In this document: in pieces, positions 22,381 through 33,265 of the stretch
Layout: each line of letters begins with the position of its first letter
Position numbering within the stretch: position 1 is the stretch's first letter
From: Polychytrium aggregatum
Lineage: Eukaryota > Chytridiomycota > Chytridiomycetes > Polychytriales
DNA: 64,000 bases
Assembly (NCBI RefSeq): GCF_025602895.1
Contig: NW_026516283.1
Location: 1-64,000, forward strand
Direction of reading: 5' to 3'
Made by a program: the position numbers and the translations under genes
Notes under the pieces: model-generated
Seen by the model: only the letters and a program-made list of their open reading frames with translations
What the model was told of the DNA's origin: nothing
Database searches by the model: none

Positions 22381-22970
22381 CTAGGCGGCCATACAGCGAC
22401 GATGCAGGCCGGGACGGTGGGAGGAGATCAAGGACTTCAATCGTAATGCAATGCGATTCTATACGGCCACAGTGAATGACAGGGTGAGTTGCCCCAGGGC
22501 TTGCTGAGGCTGCGATCGAGCAAGTGCCGGGAGGACGCCCACGGCGGCTGCAATCGAGCCATGTCCAGCAGGGTCGCCAGAGTGGAAGCGCATCATACCC
22601 GGTCCTGGAGCCTCGGGGAGTGTGCGACCTTGCCAGGGCACTGCTCGGCGTAGCTGAACAATAGACGGAGCAGATTGATGAGGAAAGCGCCGGATTTTGC
22701 TCTCGCTGCGGGGTGCGGGGTGCGGGGTGCGAGGCAGTGCCAGACAGCGAACTTTCCCACGGGCTGATGTCAGCATCGGCGGCTCGAGCCAGGGGCCGCG
22801 CTGGCTGCTTCTTGGCTCGAGCCGTCTGGAGCCCACACACACACACGCATGCCTCTGCGAAAAAATTTTCTGGGCTCTGCGTTCTGTCAGATCAGCGACC
22901 CAGATCGATCTCGACCAGCGTCGGCCAGCATCGACCGGCCTCGAACACCCCGACAAGCCCGCTCTCGGCC

Positions 22971-23540
22971 ATGCGCTTCGCCCTACTCCAGAACAGCCTG
23001 TCGCTGCTCCAGAACCGGCTGGCTCCTCAGATCCGCGAATCGGCATCTCGATGGGCAAGCTACTCCACAGCCGCCTCGGAGCAATCCATCCGTCGGCCGG
23101 AGAGCCCAGCCCCCACCATCCCAGACATCCCTGGATCCGCCCTTGCGCAAGACCCGACCTCGGCCGATGCCTGGAACAGCCGCTACGTCGTCCACATTCT
23201 TGCCAACCGCAACAACACCATCGCCACCTTGGCCAAGCGCGACGACGGAAAAGTCATCTGCATCGGTACGGCGGGACTTTGCGGGCTGCGAAAAGCTGCC
23301 CGAGGAACATCGGACGCCGGCTATCTGGCGGTTTTGAAAATGACCGAGTTGGCGGCCAAGAAGCTTGGCGAGGACGAGCTGAAGCGGGCCTCGTACCACC
23401 TCAAGCTGAAGATGTTTGGCCCGGGCCGAGAACAGGCCTTCCGCGCTTTGCAGAGTGTTGGCTGGAGAATCTCCCAAATCACGGATGTGACCCCGGTCCG
23501 TCACGGTGGAAGTCGTCCACCAAAGAAGCGGAACCTGTAA
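22971..23540 (+). CDS. MRPS18: Mitochondrial small-subunit ribosomal protein uS11m
   Basis: A single exon of 189 residues. The first ~45 residues are basic, Ser/Gln/Leu-rich and free of acidic runs ('MRFALLQNSLSLLQNRL'), consistent with a mitochondrial presequence. From about residue 70 it matches the uS11 fold: 'YVVHILANRNNTIATLAKR', then 'GPGREQAFRALQSVGWRI', then 'ITDVTPVRHGG' and the near-terminal 'RPPKKRNL', which corresponds to the bacterial S11 tail (TDVTPxPHNG..RPPKKRR). It should sit on the platform of the mitoribosomal small subunit next to the mRNA exit. The yeast gene symbol is used by homology. The ATG chosen is the first in frame that yields a presequence; the open frame continues upstream without an ATG of better context. 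Confidence 0.9.
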   Translation: MRFALLQNSLSLLQNRLAPQIRESASRWASYSTAASEQSIRRPESPAPTIPDIPGSALAQDPTSADAWNSRYVVHILANRNNTIATLAKRDDGKVICIGTAGLCGLRKAARGTSDAGYLAVLKMTELAAKKLGEDELKRASYHLKLKMFGPGREQAFRALQSVGWRISQITDVTPVRHGGSRPPKKRNL

Positions 23541-24086
23541 TCAATCATTGCTCCCTCCTCTCTACGACACAACCCTGCGCACTCTCCAAAACATTGTCTG
23601 CTGGGGTCGCCACTGCCGCGCTTGGTTTGGTGCAGCGGATGATGCAGCGGATGATGCAGTGGATGATGCAGCGTATTGCCCTACGATCACCGCAACGAAG
23701 CCTCTGGCACGGAGCAGCCCTCGACCACAATGCTCGATACGTGTGTAACCCATTCGCTTGCGCTGTTTTGTAATCTCACGCAATATACGATCGCCTGGGC
23801 TTTTGCATAACCAATGACGTGTATACCCAGCATCGGGACAGTGGAGGTCGGCAAACGCATCACCTGCCACACAAAGTACACATGAAACAAGCAGAGTCGG
23901 TGCAGGGGAAGGAATATGACATCGTGTCCCGAAACATGAACCTGTCTGTTGAAGATTCAAACAGCAACTATCATTGCCGACTGGAGTGCAGGAAACATCG
24001 ACCTCGTGAGTCTGAGCGCTCATTGATTACTGGTACGAACAGCTGTCCAAGGACAACCTCCAGTGGTAAGCATAGGCCCCCGGATG
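23541..24086. other. Convergent intergenic region
   Basis: About 545 bp between two gene 3' ends. It contains three to four copies of GGATGATGCAG(C/T) at about 23634-23672. No gene or RNA was recognised. Confidence 0.5.
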
Positions 24087-25682
24087 CTAGAGAAAAGCCC
24101 TTGACCTTGTGTGAGACACATTATGGACGGGCGGACGGCTTCGGCAAGGATCGCTGAAGTGAGCACTGCTCGGTCCGGCCATCTCACGGACCTCAGTGTC
24201 CCCGCATTCGCCATGAGGATCCGATTCGGGAGCAATGTCAACCCAGGGCTTTGGATGAGGATAATAATCCGAGGACACCGCCGGTGGCCGCTGTTTGAGT
24301 CCGGTCTTCCACTGACGATACGATTCTGTGGCCGCCTGCTGTTTCCGCGTGCGACACTCATGCTCCTTCTGTAGCTGCAACAGGCGCTGCTGTTCCTGGC
24401 TGTCCCGCAGTCCGTTCTTGTGTCTGATCCACAGCTTGAACTGCTCTTTAGCTCTTTCACGGCTCTGCTCGGCCTTTTTTGAGCTTTCGAGCGCAACCTT
24501 TTGCTGATATCTGCGCTGCTGTTCGAGCCGGTGCTGTGTACGGACCGATTCCTCCCGCTTCCGCTGCTTCCAAGCATCATAGGCGTGCAAAGACTTTTGT
24601 TTCTTTTCCAGGATCCCGGCAACAGCCGAGGACGGGAGGTTTTCAAGCTGCTTCAGCAAACCAGCCGGGTCTCGAGCACAGTATTCGGGTGCCATCCCGC
24701 TGACCGCGGCGGGAATCGGGTCCTGACTCGATGGCAGCCTGGGCCGTGGAGCGCTGCAAGATGCAGAGGAAGGACTCATGATCTTATCCACGGGCCGCTC
24801 ACCTTGGTTGGGTTGCTCGCGAAGCCCAGTCGAGCTGGTGTGGGATCTTGCTGACGACCGGCAAGCTAAGCGCTGGACCGATGCTGCCAAGGGATCGGTT
24901 TGGCACTGAGCCACAGAGCATCCGAGCGATGTCGCTGCGCCGGCCTGGACCCGCTTGGATCGGCGCCAAGCTTCAAACGCTCGCTGAGGCCTTCGAGCAT
25001 CCTCGATCGATGCGTCTGCAATGTACTTGCATAAACGGTCCATGTCTTCCGAGGTAAAGCCAGCCCTGTCCTTTGGAGGGTGTGGTTTCGGATCGGCCAT
25101 GTCGTCCGTGGGAACCGCCGGAGCGCGCTCCTCGCGGTGACTTGCTGCCGCTGGACCGAAGTCGCCAAAGGCATGGACGGTCGACCTGGGCGATGCCATC
25201 GATACCAGCCACTCCTTGCTGCAGCTGCGGTTGACTGGCTTGGGGCCTCGGGTCAAGTTCGGTGGCTGCGTGGATGCGGGCGCATGACCGTGGGATGGTG
25301 CAAGCGGGCTGGTAGACAGGGGCGACTCGAGAGCCGTTTGCGATCGAGACGGAGGGAGGGAGCTGCAGGGATTGCGGGGTCCTGGTGGATCGGCATTGAA
25401 GGGAACGTCCGCGATACGAGCAGGCGGGCCTGGGTGCTGGGGTTGTTGAGGCGAGTCCACGAGGTGTTCTGCGCCAGATCCATGAAAGCCGAGGACGGCA
25501 GCAGGAGCGAGAGCGAGAGGGGAATCGGCAAGTGGAGGCTCATAGTCAAGGTCCTCGATTGCAAGCGACGGACCCTCGTCGCCATCGCCATTGCCATCGC
25601 CCTGAAGGCTGTGTTCCCAGACCGAACTATAGAGATCTTGCTCAAAGAGGCTGTGGGTGGCCCTGCAGAAGGATGCGTCCAT
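24087..25682 (-). CDS. Coiled-coil protein, CCDC34-like
   Basis: Read from ATG 25682 it has 531 residues; the open frame extends further upstream but without an ATG. The N-terminal half is Pro/Ser-rich and acidic, with one short helical patch ('AFEAWRRSKRVQAGA'). The C-terminal part (about 350-490) is a long Lys/Glu/Arg/Gln-rich coiled coil with regularly placed aromatic W-x-x-x-K/R motifs ('YDAWKQRKREESVRTQ', 'FKLWIRHKNGLRDSQE', 'ESYRQWKTGLKQ'). It is followed by 'YYPHPKPWVDI'. The repeated AW/LW..K spacing before an N/HPxPW motif is how CCDC34-type flagellum-associated proteins look, which fits a zoosporic fungus. The assignment is by pattern only. Confidence 0.65.
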   Translation of the reverse strand: MDASFCRATHSLFEQDLYSSVWEHSLQGDGNGDGDEGPSLAIEDLDYEPPLADSPLALAPAAVLGFHGSGAEHLVDSPQQPQHPGPPARIADVPFNADPPGPRNPCSSLPPSRSQTALESPLSTSPLAPSHGHAPASTQPPNLTRGPKPVNRSCSKEWLVSMASPRSTVHAFGDFGPAAASHREERAPAVPTDDMADPKPHPPKDRAGFTSEDMDRLCKYIADASIEDARRPQRAFEAWRRSKRVQAGAATSLGCSVAQCQTDPLAASVQRLACRSSARSHTSSTGLREQPNQGERPVDKIMSPSSASCSAPRPRLPSSQDPIPAAVSGMAPEYCARDPAGLLKQLENLPSSAVAGILEKKQKSLHAYDAWKQRKREESVRTQHRLEQQRRYQQKVALESSKKAEQSRERAKEQFKLWIRHKNGLRDSQEQQRLLQLQKEHECRTRKQQAATESYRQWKTGLKQRPPAVSSDYYPHPKPWVDIAPESDPHGECGDTEVREMAGPSSAHFSDPCRSRPPVHNVSHTRSRAFL

Positions 25683-25945
25683 TTCAACGAGTTGGTGGCT
25701 GGCTTGACGTGGAGTGATAGAGGATGTAGATGGAGTGGAGGATGTAGATCGTGCAGACGAAGCGGGGGGGGGTGAGAATGCGGGTGATCTGTGATGAGCC
25801 CGATCAAGATCCTCATGGCAGCGCCCCGCCACTTTGCGTTATCAAGACTCTCTAGCGCAGACCCAAGGAAATAATTTGACCCACTTGGTCGTTGTTGGCC
25901 GGGTGTGATATGATCCGACTGCGCCGTGTTTGTCAGAACGAGACG

Positions 25946-25973
25946 ATGTGTCCCATTTTTTCTTCGATACGCT
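25946..25973 (-). mobile_element. Solo end of a Fanzor/mariner-type miniature element
   Basis: TGTCCCATTTTTTCTTCGAT, then ACGCTG, matches the outer end of the 2928-3316 miniature element (TGTCCCATTTCGTTTTGGAA, then ACGCTG followed by TA). Here the terminal TA has become CA. No partner end lies within several hundred bases, so this is a decayed remnant in the CCDC34/CCR4 intergenic region (25683-26486), which otherwise holds nothing I recognise. Confidence 0.55.
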
Positions 25974-26486
25974 GCAACGTCTGGAGCAATCCATCACCCA
26001 TGAGCCCGGGCGATTCCAGCTTTTGGCGGGCGAGCCATTTTGCTCCTGATCCCCCGCCCGCCCGTTCGCAGTTCGATCGTGGATATGTTTGATGGCCCGT
26101 GCTGATCAATCCTCTGCCTGCGATGCTTGAGCGACTGGGGCCGAATCAAGTGTTGTGGATGGCGAGCGTCTGCACCCCTCCCCCGCCGATATTCATCTGG
26201 CCCACATCGAGCCGACAGTCACCAGCCGTGAGGGACCGGAAAAAATTGATTGTGTATTCACAAACCAGAAAAAGAGAGCATCCAATGCTCGCAAAGGAGA
26301 TACAGGGCTGTCCTGGTATTCTTGCGAGAGCTCTGCCCCATGTCGAAGGAGGGGAAACAAAAGACAGAAGGAGACTGTCGAAGGAAGACAAATGAAGAAA
26401 GAGATAAAGAAAAGAGGGGGGGGGAGACAGCCAAAGAAACGAGCGAGGATCGAGCATATGTACAATATTCGGTTGTGTGCGTGTTA

Positions 26487-29400
26487 TCACTTGCCCATCG
26501 TTGGCTTCTTGGGCCCGAGTGACAGTGAGCTCTTGGACTTGTGGCTCAGAGATCCAGCAAGATTGGCACTCCTTCCGGGGCTTGCTGAGGCCGACAACGG
26601 CGGAAACATCTCGGCCATCAGCAGTTGCTGCTGAGAGTCTCGACCAACAGGCCCAGGCGACAAAGCCATGGCACCCTGTGAGCCCGAATGTTGGTGCGGA
26701 GACGCGTAGAGGGACTGATGACCCATCGAATTGGCCACATTCACTCCCATGCTCATGGCGCCAAAATTGATTGAACTACCGTGGGGATGGTAGGTGGGCA
26801 TGGAGACGGCCAGGCGGGGATCCGATGGTCCGTAGTTTGTGAGCGAGCTTGACTGATACAGATTGGCATGGAGTGACTGTTGTGGATGTTGCGGGTGCTG
26901 TGGATGCTGTTGATGCTGCTGTTGCTGTCCTTGAAGTTGAGGCGCCAGCTGCGACTGAGGCGTCTGGTGCTGCTGCTGCTGGTGGTGCTGATGCTGATGC
27001 TGTTGTTGTTGTTGTTGCTGATGCAGGTAGTATTGATGATGGTTTGACGGAGAGAGCGGCTGCGATATGGCGGACATTGATGCCATCGAGCGCACCTGAA
27101 GGCTGCTATTCTCGGGCGAGCCGTTCATGATCGACGACCCCGACAACGCATACCCGCTGTTCAAACCCATGCTGCTGCGCTTGAGGCTGTTGGCATGGTG
27201 GCCTCGGCGACTGCCACCCCCATTCAGCGACGAGCCCATTCGTGAGCCACCGGAGGGGGACACGCCAACAGGGACCGTTTTCCACTTGAGCCAGGCGCAG
27301 AGGCAAAGATGGTCTGAAGGGAAGTGCTCGGCCGGAAGCGAGGGCAGGCTGCGGAGGTACGAAGGCTGGATTGGAGGGGGTGGGCGGGTATCGGCGACCG
27401 GAGCGGTGTCCTTCGGGGGCTCCTCGGCCGGAACTGCGGTCGCAGCACTGTCCGCAGCATCCGCGAAGCCCTTCGCAGCATCGGTGGCGGCGGAATCGAC
27501 TGGTGCAAAAATGATGTCCGAGGGCTTTCCGGCCTCAGACTGCTGCTGTTGCTGCTGTTGCTCGATGGGTTGCGCACTGGCCTCGCTGACTGAGACATCG
27601 CCACCAACAGACTGACTTTCGTCTCTGTCTCGGACCTCGGTGCCGTCCGGATTGCGTTCCAGTCTATCTGCTTGAGTACTCTGCAGCTGGCTTCTCTGGT
27701 GCTTGAGCGACGGATCCTTTGGCGGCGGGGGCGGGGTGCCTTCGAGCTCTGTCAGCACATCTCGGATCGAGAGTGTGCCGGAGGTGTATAGGATGTGGTC
27801 GATCACGCCTTCGAAATCGGGGGTTTTGTTGGTGTAGGGTAGATCCTTGCGGTCGTACGCCGAGGCAAGCTTCGTGCCGTGTCGGAGGAGCTGCGGCGGA
27901 TGCGGGTTCTGGCCAGTCGCGTGGTAGCCCTGGCCGTTCGAGGAGCCTGCGGCCGCGGCGCTGATGTTGTTCGGAAGCGAGGACGACAGGCCGCCCGGGT
28001 GGGATGGAGGCCCAGAGGACGCACCCACGCCTGTCACGGTCGCAATGCCGCCGGCGATGAGAGGACCGCCGGCTGGAGTACCAACCGAAAATCGGCCAAA
28101 GTCTTGCTCTCCAAACACAGCCGATGGCACGACCTTGCCCCTGACCAGGAAATCGACGACGGGCTCGCCAAAGCGGGAGTTGAGGTCACCGGCGATGACG
28201 GTTGGAATCTCGGGGTTGACCCGCTCGAGCCACTCCATGAGCAACGCGGCTTGGAGCAACTTGGTATCCGTAAACTTTGGGTCCCAATGCAAATGGGTGT
28301 TGACAACCCGGAGTCGAAGTGCCCGCGCATGGCGGTTCTGGAAGACACAGATGATGGCAATGTTGGGGAACGGGGCCAGCCGTGACTTGAGGGCGGGGCT
28401 GGCGTCGAGCGGAATCTGGTCGTTGTAGGCGAACGCTTGAACAGCCAGTAGCTGGAACCTAGGAACGGCGGGCAGATAGCAAACAGTGGTCAGCAGTGGC
28501 TCAAATAGTGGTCGGCAGTGGCTCAAATAGTGGTCAGCAGTGACTCAAATGGCGATATCGGATCGGGCGAGATTCGCGCAGAGCCACCAGCCGGGCCAGA
28601 CGCATCGATCATTCGCTGGCAAACATCCAACCCCAAGACAGATTGTCGGTCATGAGGCCACGGCACACAGCAGGCATAGTTACCTAGACTCGTTGTAAAA
28701 TATCGCGCAGCCCTCGGCAGAGTGTTCGCGCTTCTTGTGCTGGAAATGACCCTCGTAGCCAAGAGCCTGAAGCTCGGGAAGGAAAAAGTCCTTAAAATCG
28801 CGCGGGGGAAGCTCTTGCAAGCAGATAAAGTCTGGCGAATAGAACGCCATCTCTTCCAGCAGCTTCTGACGACGGTGCTCCCACTGTAGCCATTTGGGGT
28901 CCGTCTGGTGGAGCTTGGTCTCATTGCAGTACATCGGGGCCAGGACATTGTACGACATGACCATGAAGTGACCTGCATTTGAGGGAAGGCGGGGTATTAT
29001 GGACAAAGACCGTCAAGAGGCACAAAGGACGAAGCGATATCAATATGCGAGCCAAGAGGCGATGCGTCACAGCCAGACGCAACCGATGGTGCTTTTGCGA
29101 GCCACACAGGAGTTACGACTGGAGCCACACAGGAGCTACGGCTGGAACTGCTAGAGATACAAAAGAGTCATCACATGGCCATCGGGTGCATCTAGTACTC
29201 ACGGCTGTCGACCGTCTCGAACCCTCCATTCTTCCACTTGCGATGAGGCACCACCAGATAGCCTGATACCAACGGATTCATGGCGTTAGGGGCTGTACTG
29301 CGGGAGTAGGAGCAGGAGCTGGAGCTGGGACCGATGTCTTGCTCGAACCAGGGGGGCAAAGTCAGTGCCCATCCACTTGCAGCAGAACAGTACTCACCCT

Positions 29401-31181
29401 CGCGCTGGGGCCAGTACACGCTCTTTCGCATCCACCGCACTGGACATCCGTCTTCGGCTTCGTCCTTGGCGAGGTGGGCAAGGATGGTGCCGCCGCTGCT
29501 CCGCTCGTATCCGCAGGCGTCGAATCCTTCGCTGGGCAGATCATCGTCTGAGGAGAGAGAGGACGGGTCGGCAGCGGGAAGGGAGTTGTGGATCGCAGGA
29601 CGGAGACCAAACGACGAGGCAGCCGAGTTCCAAGACTCGGTCGGCAGCTGCAGGCTGCGGCGATTGAGTTCGACTCGCGGAGCTGAAAGACCCAGAGCGG
29701 ATTGGGACGGCGAGGAGATGGCGATGGGCGCAGAGCGACTGATGTTGGATGTGCGCTCAAGAGAGGTCATGCGGCTCAGCGAAAGTCTGGGGACGGAGCC
29801 CTCCAGGTACCCGGCGGGGTCGTCGTCGATGTCGAGGTCAAACTGCAGGTCGGAATCGTCGGCCATCAGCGATTCAGGGATTGTGGTTGCGGGCTTTTGG
29901 ATGACGAGCGATCGGCGCAGAGGGACGGACGCATGCATATGATCGGCATCGGCGTACATAGACGACAGGGCAACCGACGTTGTCGGCGACGCGGGGTTGA
30001 GGAAGAAGGGCGCCCCCAGCGGCGATAGAGGCGACCTAGAAAACGAGAGCAGGCCACTGTGGAGCGACGCAGGGCCGCCACCCATGAGGTTGAGTGAGGC
30101 CGTCATGCCGTCGACAGAGCGGGTTTGGTGCAGCGAGTGCGGCGCAGAGTGTCGGTGGGTGGCCAGGGTTTTTGGTTCCTTGATGCGGACGGTCTTGACG
30201 GTGCCGGTGATACCAGGGATGAAGGCCATGTCGGCCGGTCGTTTGGAGCACACAGAAAACGACATCATAAACTCCATAGAATAGCGAAGGATGGGGCCGT
30301 CGGAGAGATGGGGCCTTGTGGGGGCATGCTCGAGGCGGACCATGCCATGAGGGAGGTTTGTGCGATAGTACGGGAACGACTCTCGGGGTACGATCGTGTG
30401 TGGATAGGAACTGGGCTCTGGAAACAGCTGAAAGGCAGGTTCTTCGGCGGAGGGCCTTGCACGCAGACTCGGATGGGCCGTTGTGGCCTGAGGACTCAGA
30501 AAAAGCGACCTCGGGGTGCGAGTCGGGAGGAGCTGAAGGGGATCGTCCTCGTCTTGAGCCGATATGATGGAATTCGACTGGGTGAGCGGGCCCGCCAGGA
30601 AGCTTGGGAGATAGGCGTGCAGATTTGTGTCGGGATTCGGAAGGGAGGAGACGGCTGCCCTGGAATATTCGGGGTAATCCTGGGCGGAAAAACCAGCGGA
30701 GCGAGTTAGGAATCACAGGATGAGAGGTCGGCGCTGTGGGATCGGCATTCGGGGACCAGCATTCGGGGACCAGCCCTCCAGCAATAGCCAGCAGAATGCG
30801 TGTCCGGGCGGCTGTCTAAACACGAAGCTGGTTGGCGCCAGGGCAGACAAAAGTCCACACAACAATGGCGCCACGTCCATCCAGCGAAAAGCGGGATCGC
30901 AAAAGGCCGCCGTCGGGGCGGTATGGGGATGCAAAAGGAGGCGGAGCAGAGGCGAAGCGGCGAGAGCGCGGAGGTGGCATCGGGCCCTCAAGCATCCCAT
31001 AACACGGAGGAGCAGATCCCCAAGGCCACAGGGACGGAGGTCAGCCGGCAGTTGCCAGCAGCGAGAGCCAAGCAGGCAGCGGCGACAGACAGCGGCGACA
31101 GAGACATGGTACACCACATACCGTCGTATCTCGCTTTCGAAGGGGAGATGCCAGGCTGTCTTCAAAGGCCAGGGGATTCAT
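26487..31181 (-). CDS. CCR4/nocturnin/Angel-type EEP nuclease with long low-complexity extensions
   Basis: Four exons, 31181-31122, 30679-29203, 28972-28684 and 28458-26487, join in frame (1265 residues). The nuclease core begins at exon 3: 'HFMVMSYNVLAPMYCNE' (active-site Asn), 'YSPDFICLQELPPRDF' (Glu), 'EGCAIFYNESRFQLLAVQ', 'VVNTHLHWDPKFTDTK', 'IPTVIAGDLNSRFGEP' (Asp/Asn), 'GVIDHILYTSG' and 'FPSDHLCLCAWLKWK' (catalytic His). This is the endonuclease-exonuclease-phosphatase fold of Ccr4/Ngl deadenylases. A ~115-residue Pro/Ser/Gln insertion splits 'VIDHIL' from 'SDHL'. The ~510-residue N-terminal region is Ser/Pro-rich with no leucine-rich repeats, so it is unlike yeast Ccr4. The C-terminal ~230 residues are Gln/His-rich. 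It probably acts in mRNA 3' processing or decay; the exact subfamily is open. Confidence 0.85.
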
Positions 31182-33265
31182 GCCCTTCAAGCCGGACGCT
31201 TCGTCGAGCGAGAGGCCGTATCCGTTGCTTGATCGATGGTGCAGCACCCGCGACGAAGGCAGAAAAAAGTCTGGAGCGTGTCCATAGAGGTCCAAGTGCA
31301 GCATGCAGCAGTAACAAGGGTTGAGGCAGCAGCATTGCGGGAATCGAGCATGGGAACAAGAGACATGACCAACCGGCATGGTGGAAATGAGTATCATGGC
31401 ATGAGTCCTGATCCATCAGGACCATGCGTGACACGCGGGGCTGATCAACCGGCCCATGGTCTGCAGGATACAGCAGCGCCAACAGAGCCACGACCGAGGG
31501 GCCTCAAGCGAAGCCACCAAAGGGGCAAAGGGAACGGAATCGCATGGCAGGTCTCGGGAGAGCAGAGACGACAACACGGGAAGGCAGCAGGCCGGGTTGC
31601 CTGGTGCATCCATCATTACCGTGTTTGCGATCCATCGGAACGTGCGGGTGTTTGAGAGCAAAGTGGATCGAATCGTAAGGGCAGCGGGATCACAGCTCGG
31701 AGCGAATTCCAGGAGCGACAGACGCAGCGAGCGACCGAGGCAGAAGAAGAGCAACGGGATGGCGAGAAGCGGAGCCGGGATGGAGGATAAGGTGCCAGGA
31801 AGTAATGAATCTGGCTGGACGGTCGCGAGGCGGTGGCGGCTCGAGCAGGTGGATCGACGGGAGAAGGCGGGCCTGATGCAAGCGAGCCAGGGCCGGAGCG
31901 TTGATACGGAAGCTGGCGCTGAGGCAAGGAAAGCACGGAGGCCTTGGCCCAGGGCGGACGGGAGCGCGGAGTACAGCAGACAGCGAGCGCCGCAGGGATG
32001 GACAGCAGCAGCAGCAGCGGTGATGGCGGCGACGACGACGACGACAGCCAGGACGAGGAAGGCGCCAAGAAAGACTTGCGAGAGAGGATACAGTACTGGG
32101 CGGGAACGAACGATTGCAGGAGCAGAAGGACAGGAGAACGGGACGAAGGTCGAGCCGATGGCCGAGTCGATGACCGAGTCGATGACCGACGGACGGGGGG
32201 AAGGGCAAAGGCCGAAGGGGAGAGTCGGAGGCGAGAAGGGGCGAGAAGGGGCGAGGAGGGGGGAGACACAGGAGAGAACACCCCGAGAACGCCCTGTCGC
32301 ATGGCGGGAGAGAGCGTCCGAAACCCAGCGAGAGCCCGGCGAGACTTGCAGCGAGATGCCCGGCGAGAACGCCGTCAGCGCCACACGCACACAGTGCTGC
32401 ACTGCAACAACGCGGGTGCGCCGGTCACACCGCTCCTCGCCCTCGCCCGGATTGCACAATCGCGCCCACCGCACTCCGTCTGTGCTACCCCAGGCACAGC
32501 GTGATCGGACATGCAGCCAGTGTGCGGCTGGCCTGGCGCTGCACTCGAGCCGGATGCATCCGCCGTCGTCCGCGTCGTTCCCACGCCCCACTTGCCCTGG
32601 ATCCCCAGGAACCACATCGACTTCCCAGAAGGTCTCCGTATCTAGAAGGCCCTCAGCCCCGAGCCAGAGCGAGCCGCCTTGCCCGTGCCTGGCCTTCTGT
32701 GAGTCCGGCCCGCCTTCTGTCCAGAGCCACCCCCAATCACCAGCAGCCCCGCTGTCTTCCTCGAGTCACACACGCACTTCCCAGGCTCCAGAGTTGCGCG
32801 GAGCTCGTCAATCGATCTCTGGAAACTTCTGTCACCGCTCAAACCTTGCCATGGGTCCTCGTCCAAGTCTGTTCTGCGACAGTATGCATGTCTTGCTTGG
32901 TCATCCTTGCCTCCGCCTCATCAAAGTGGGTCGCCCATCCTCTCCGGTTCTTCGACGCACTCTGCACTTCTGTTCTGGATTCTATGGATCTGCGCCATCC
33001 GACGTGCGCCCCCATTCATACCGCGCTGACTCTACTGGAAAGAGCAGGCCATTGCATAGCACTCTCCACCACCTCAACTTGGCGCTTCGGCCAGCCTCTA
33101 CCTGCTCTTGAGCCCCGAGCATCATCTCTTTTCACTCAGGGGGCGTTTCCTCTGCCGCAACACTCTTTATCAGCCCCCAGCTCGACCCTCGCCACCGCAA
33201 GTCTCCATCAGCAGGTTCACTCGGCTCACCGCTCTGAACCACTCCTCGAGTGTGCCCAAAGCGAC
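31182..33265. other. 2-kb intergenic region without a recognised gene
   Basis: The sequence is purine-rich on the plus strand (many GAGAGG, GGCGAGA tracts at 32000-32380). Overlapping long ORFs of Arg/Ser/Pro composition occur on both strands, the largest being plus 31456-33111 and minus 31416-32615. Neither shows a domain, a hydrophobic core pattern or consistent splice logic. It is probably a long divergent promoter/5' leader region for the nuclease (minus) and membrane-protein (plus) genes. Confidence 0.45.

Noticed and set aside
25253-25816. 187-codon minus ORF starting at an ATG upstream of the CCDC34-like gene
   Set aside because: It overlaps the coiled-coil gene in another frame and is His/Pro/Ser-rich without a domain. 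It could at most supply a short 5' exon, for which I see no convincing splice sites.
31416-33111. Long overlapping ORFs (399 codons minus, 551 codons plus) in the 31-33 kb intergenic region
   Set aside because: They occupy the same DNA on both strands, are Arg/Pro/Ser-rich, lack any motif and differ wholly from the real genes nearby. Best explained by GC-rich, stop-poor sequence.
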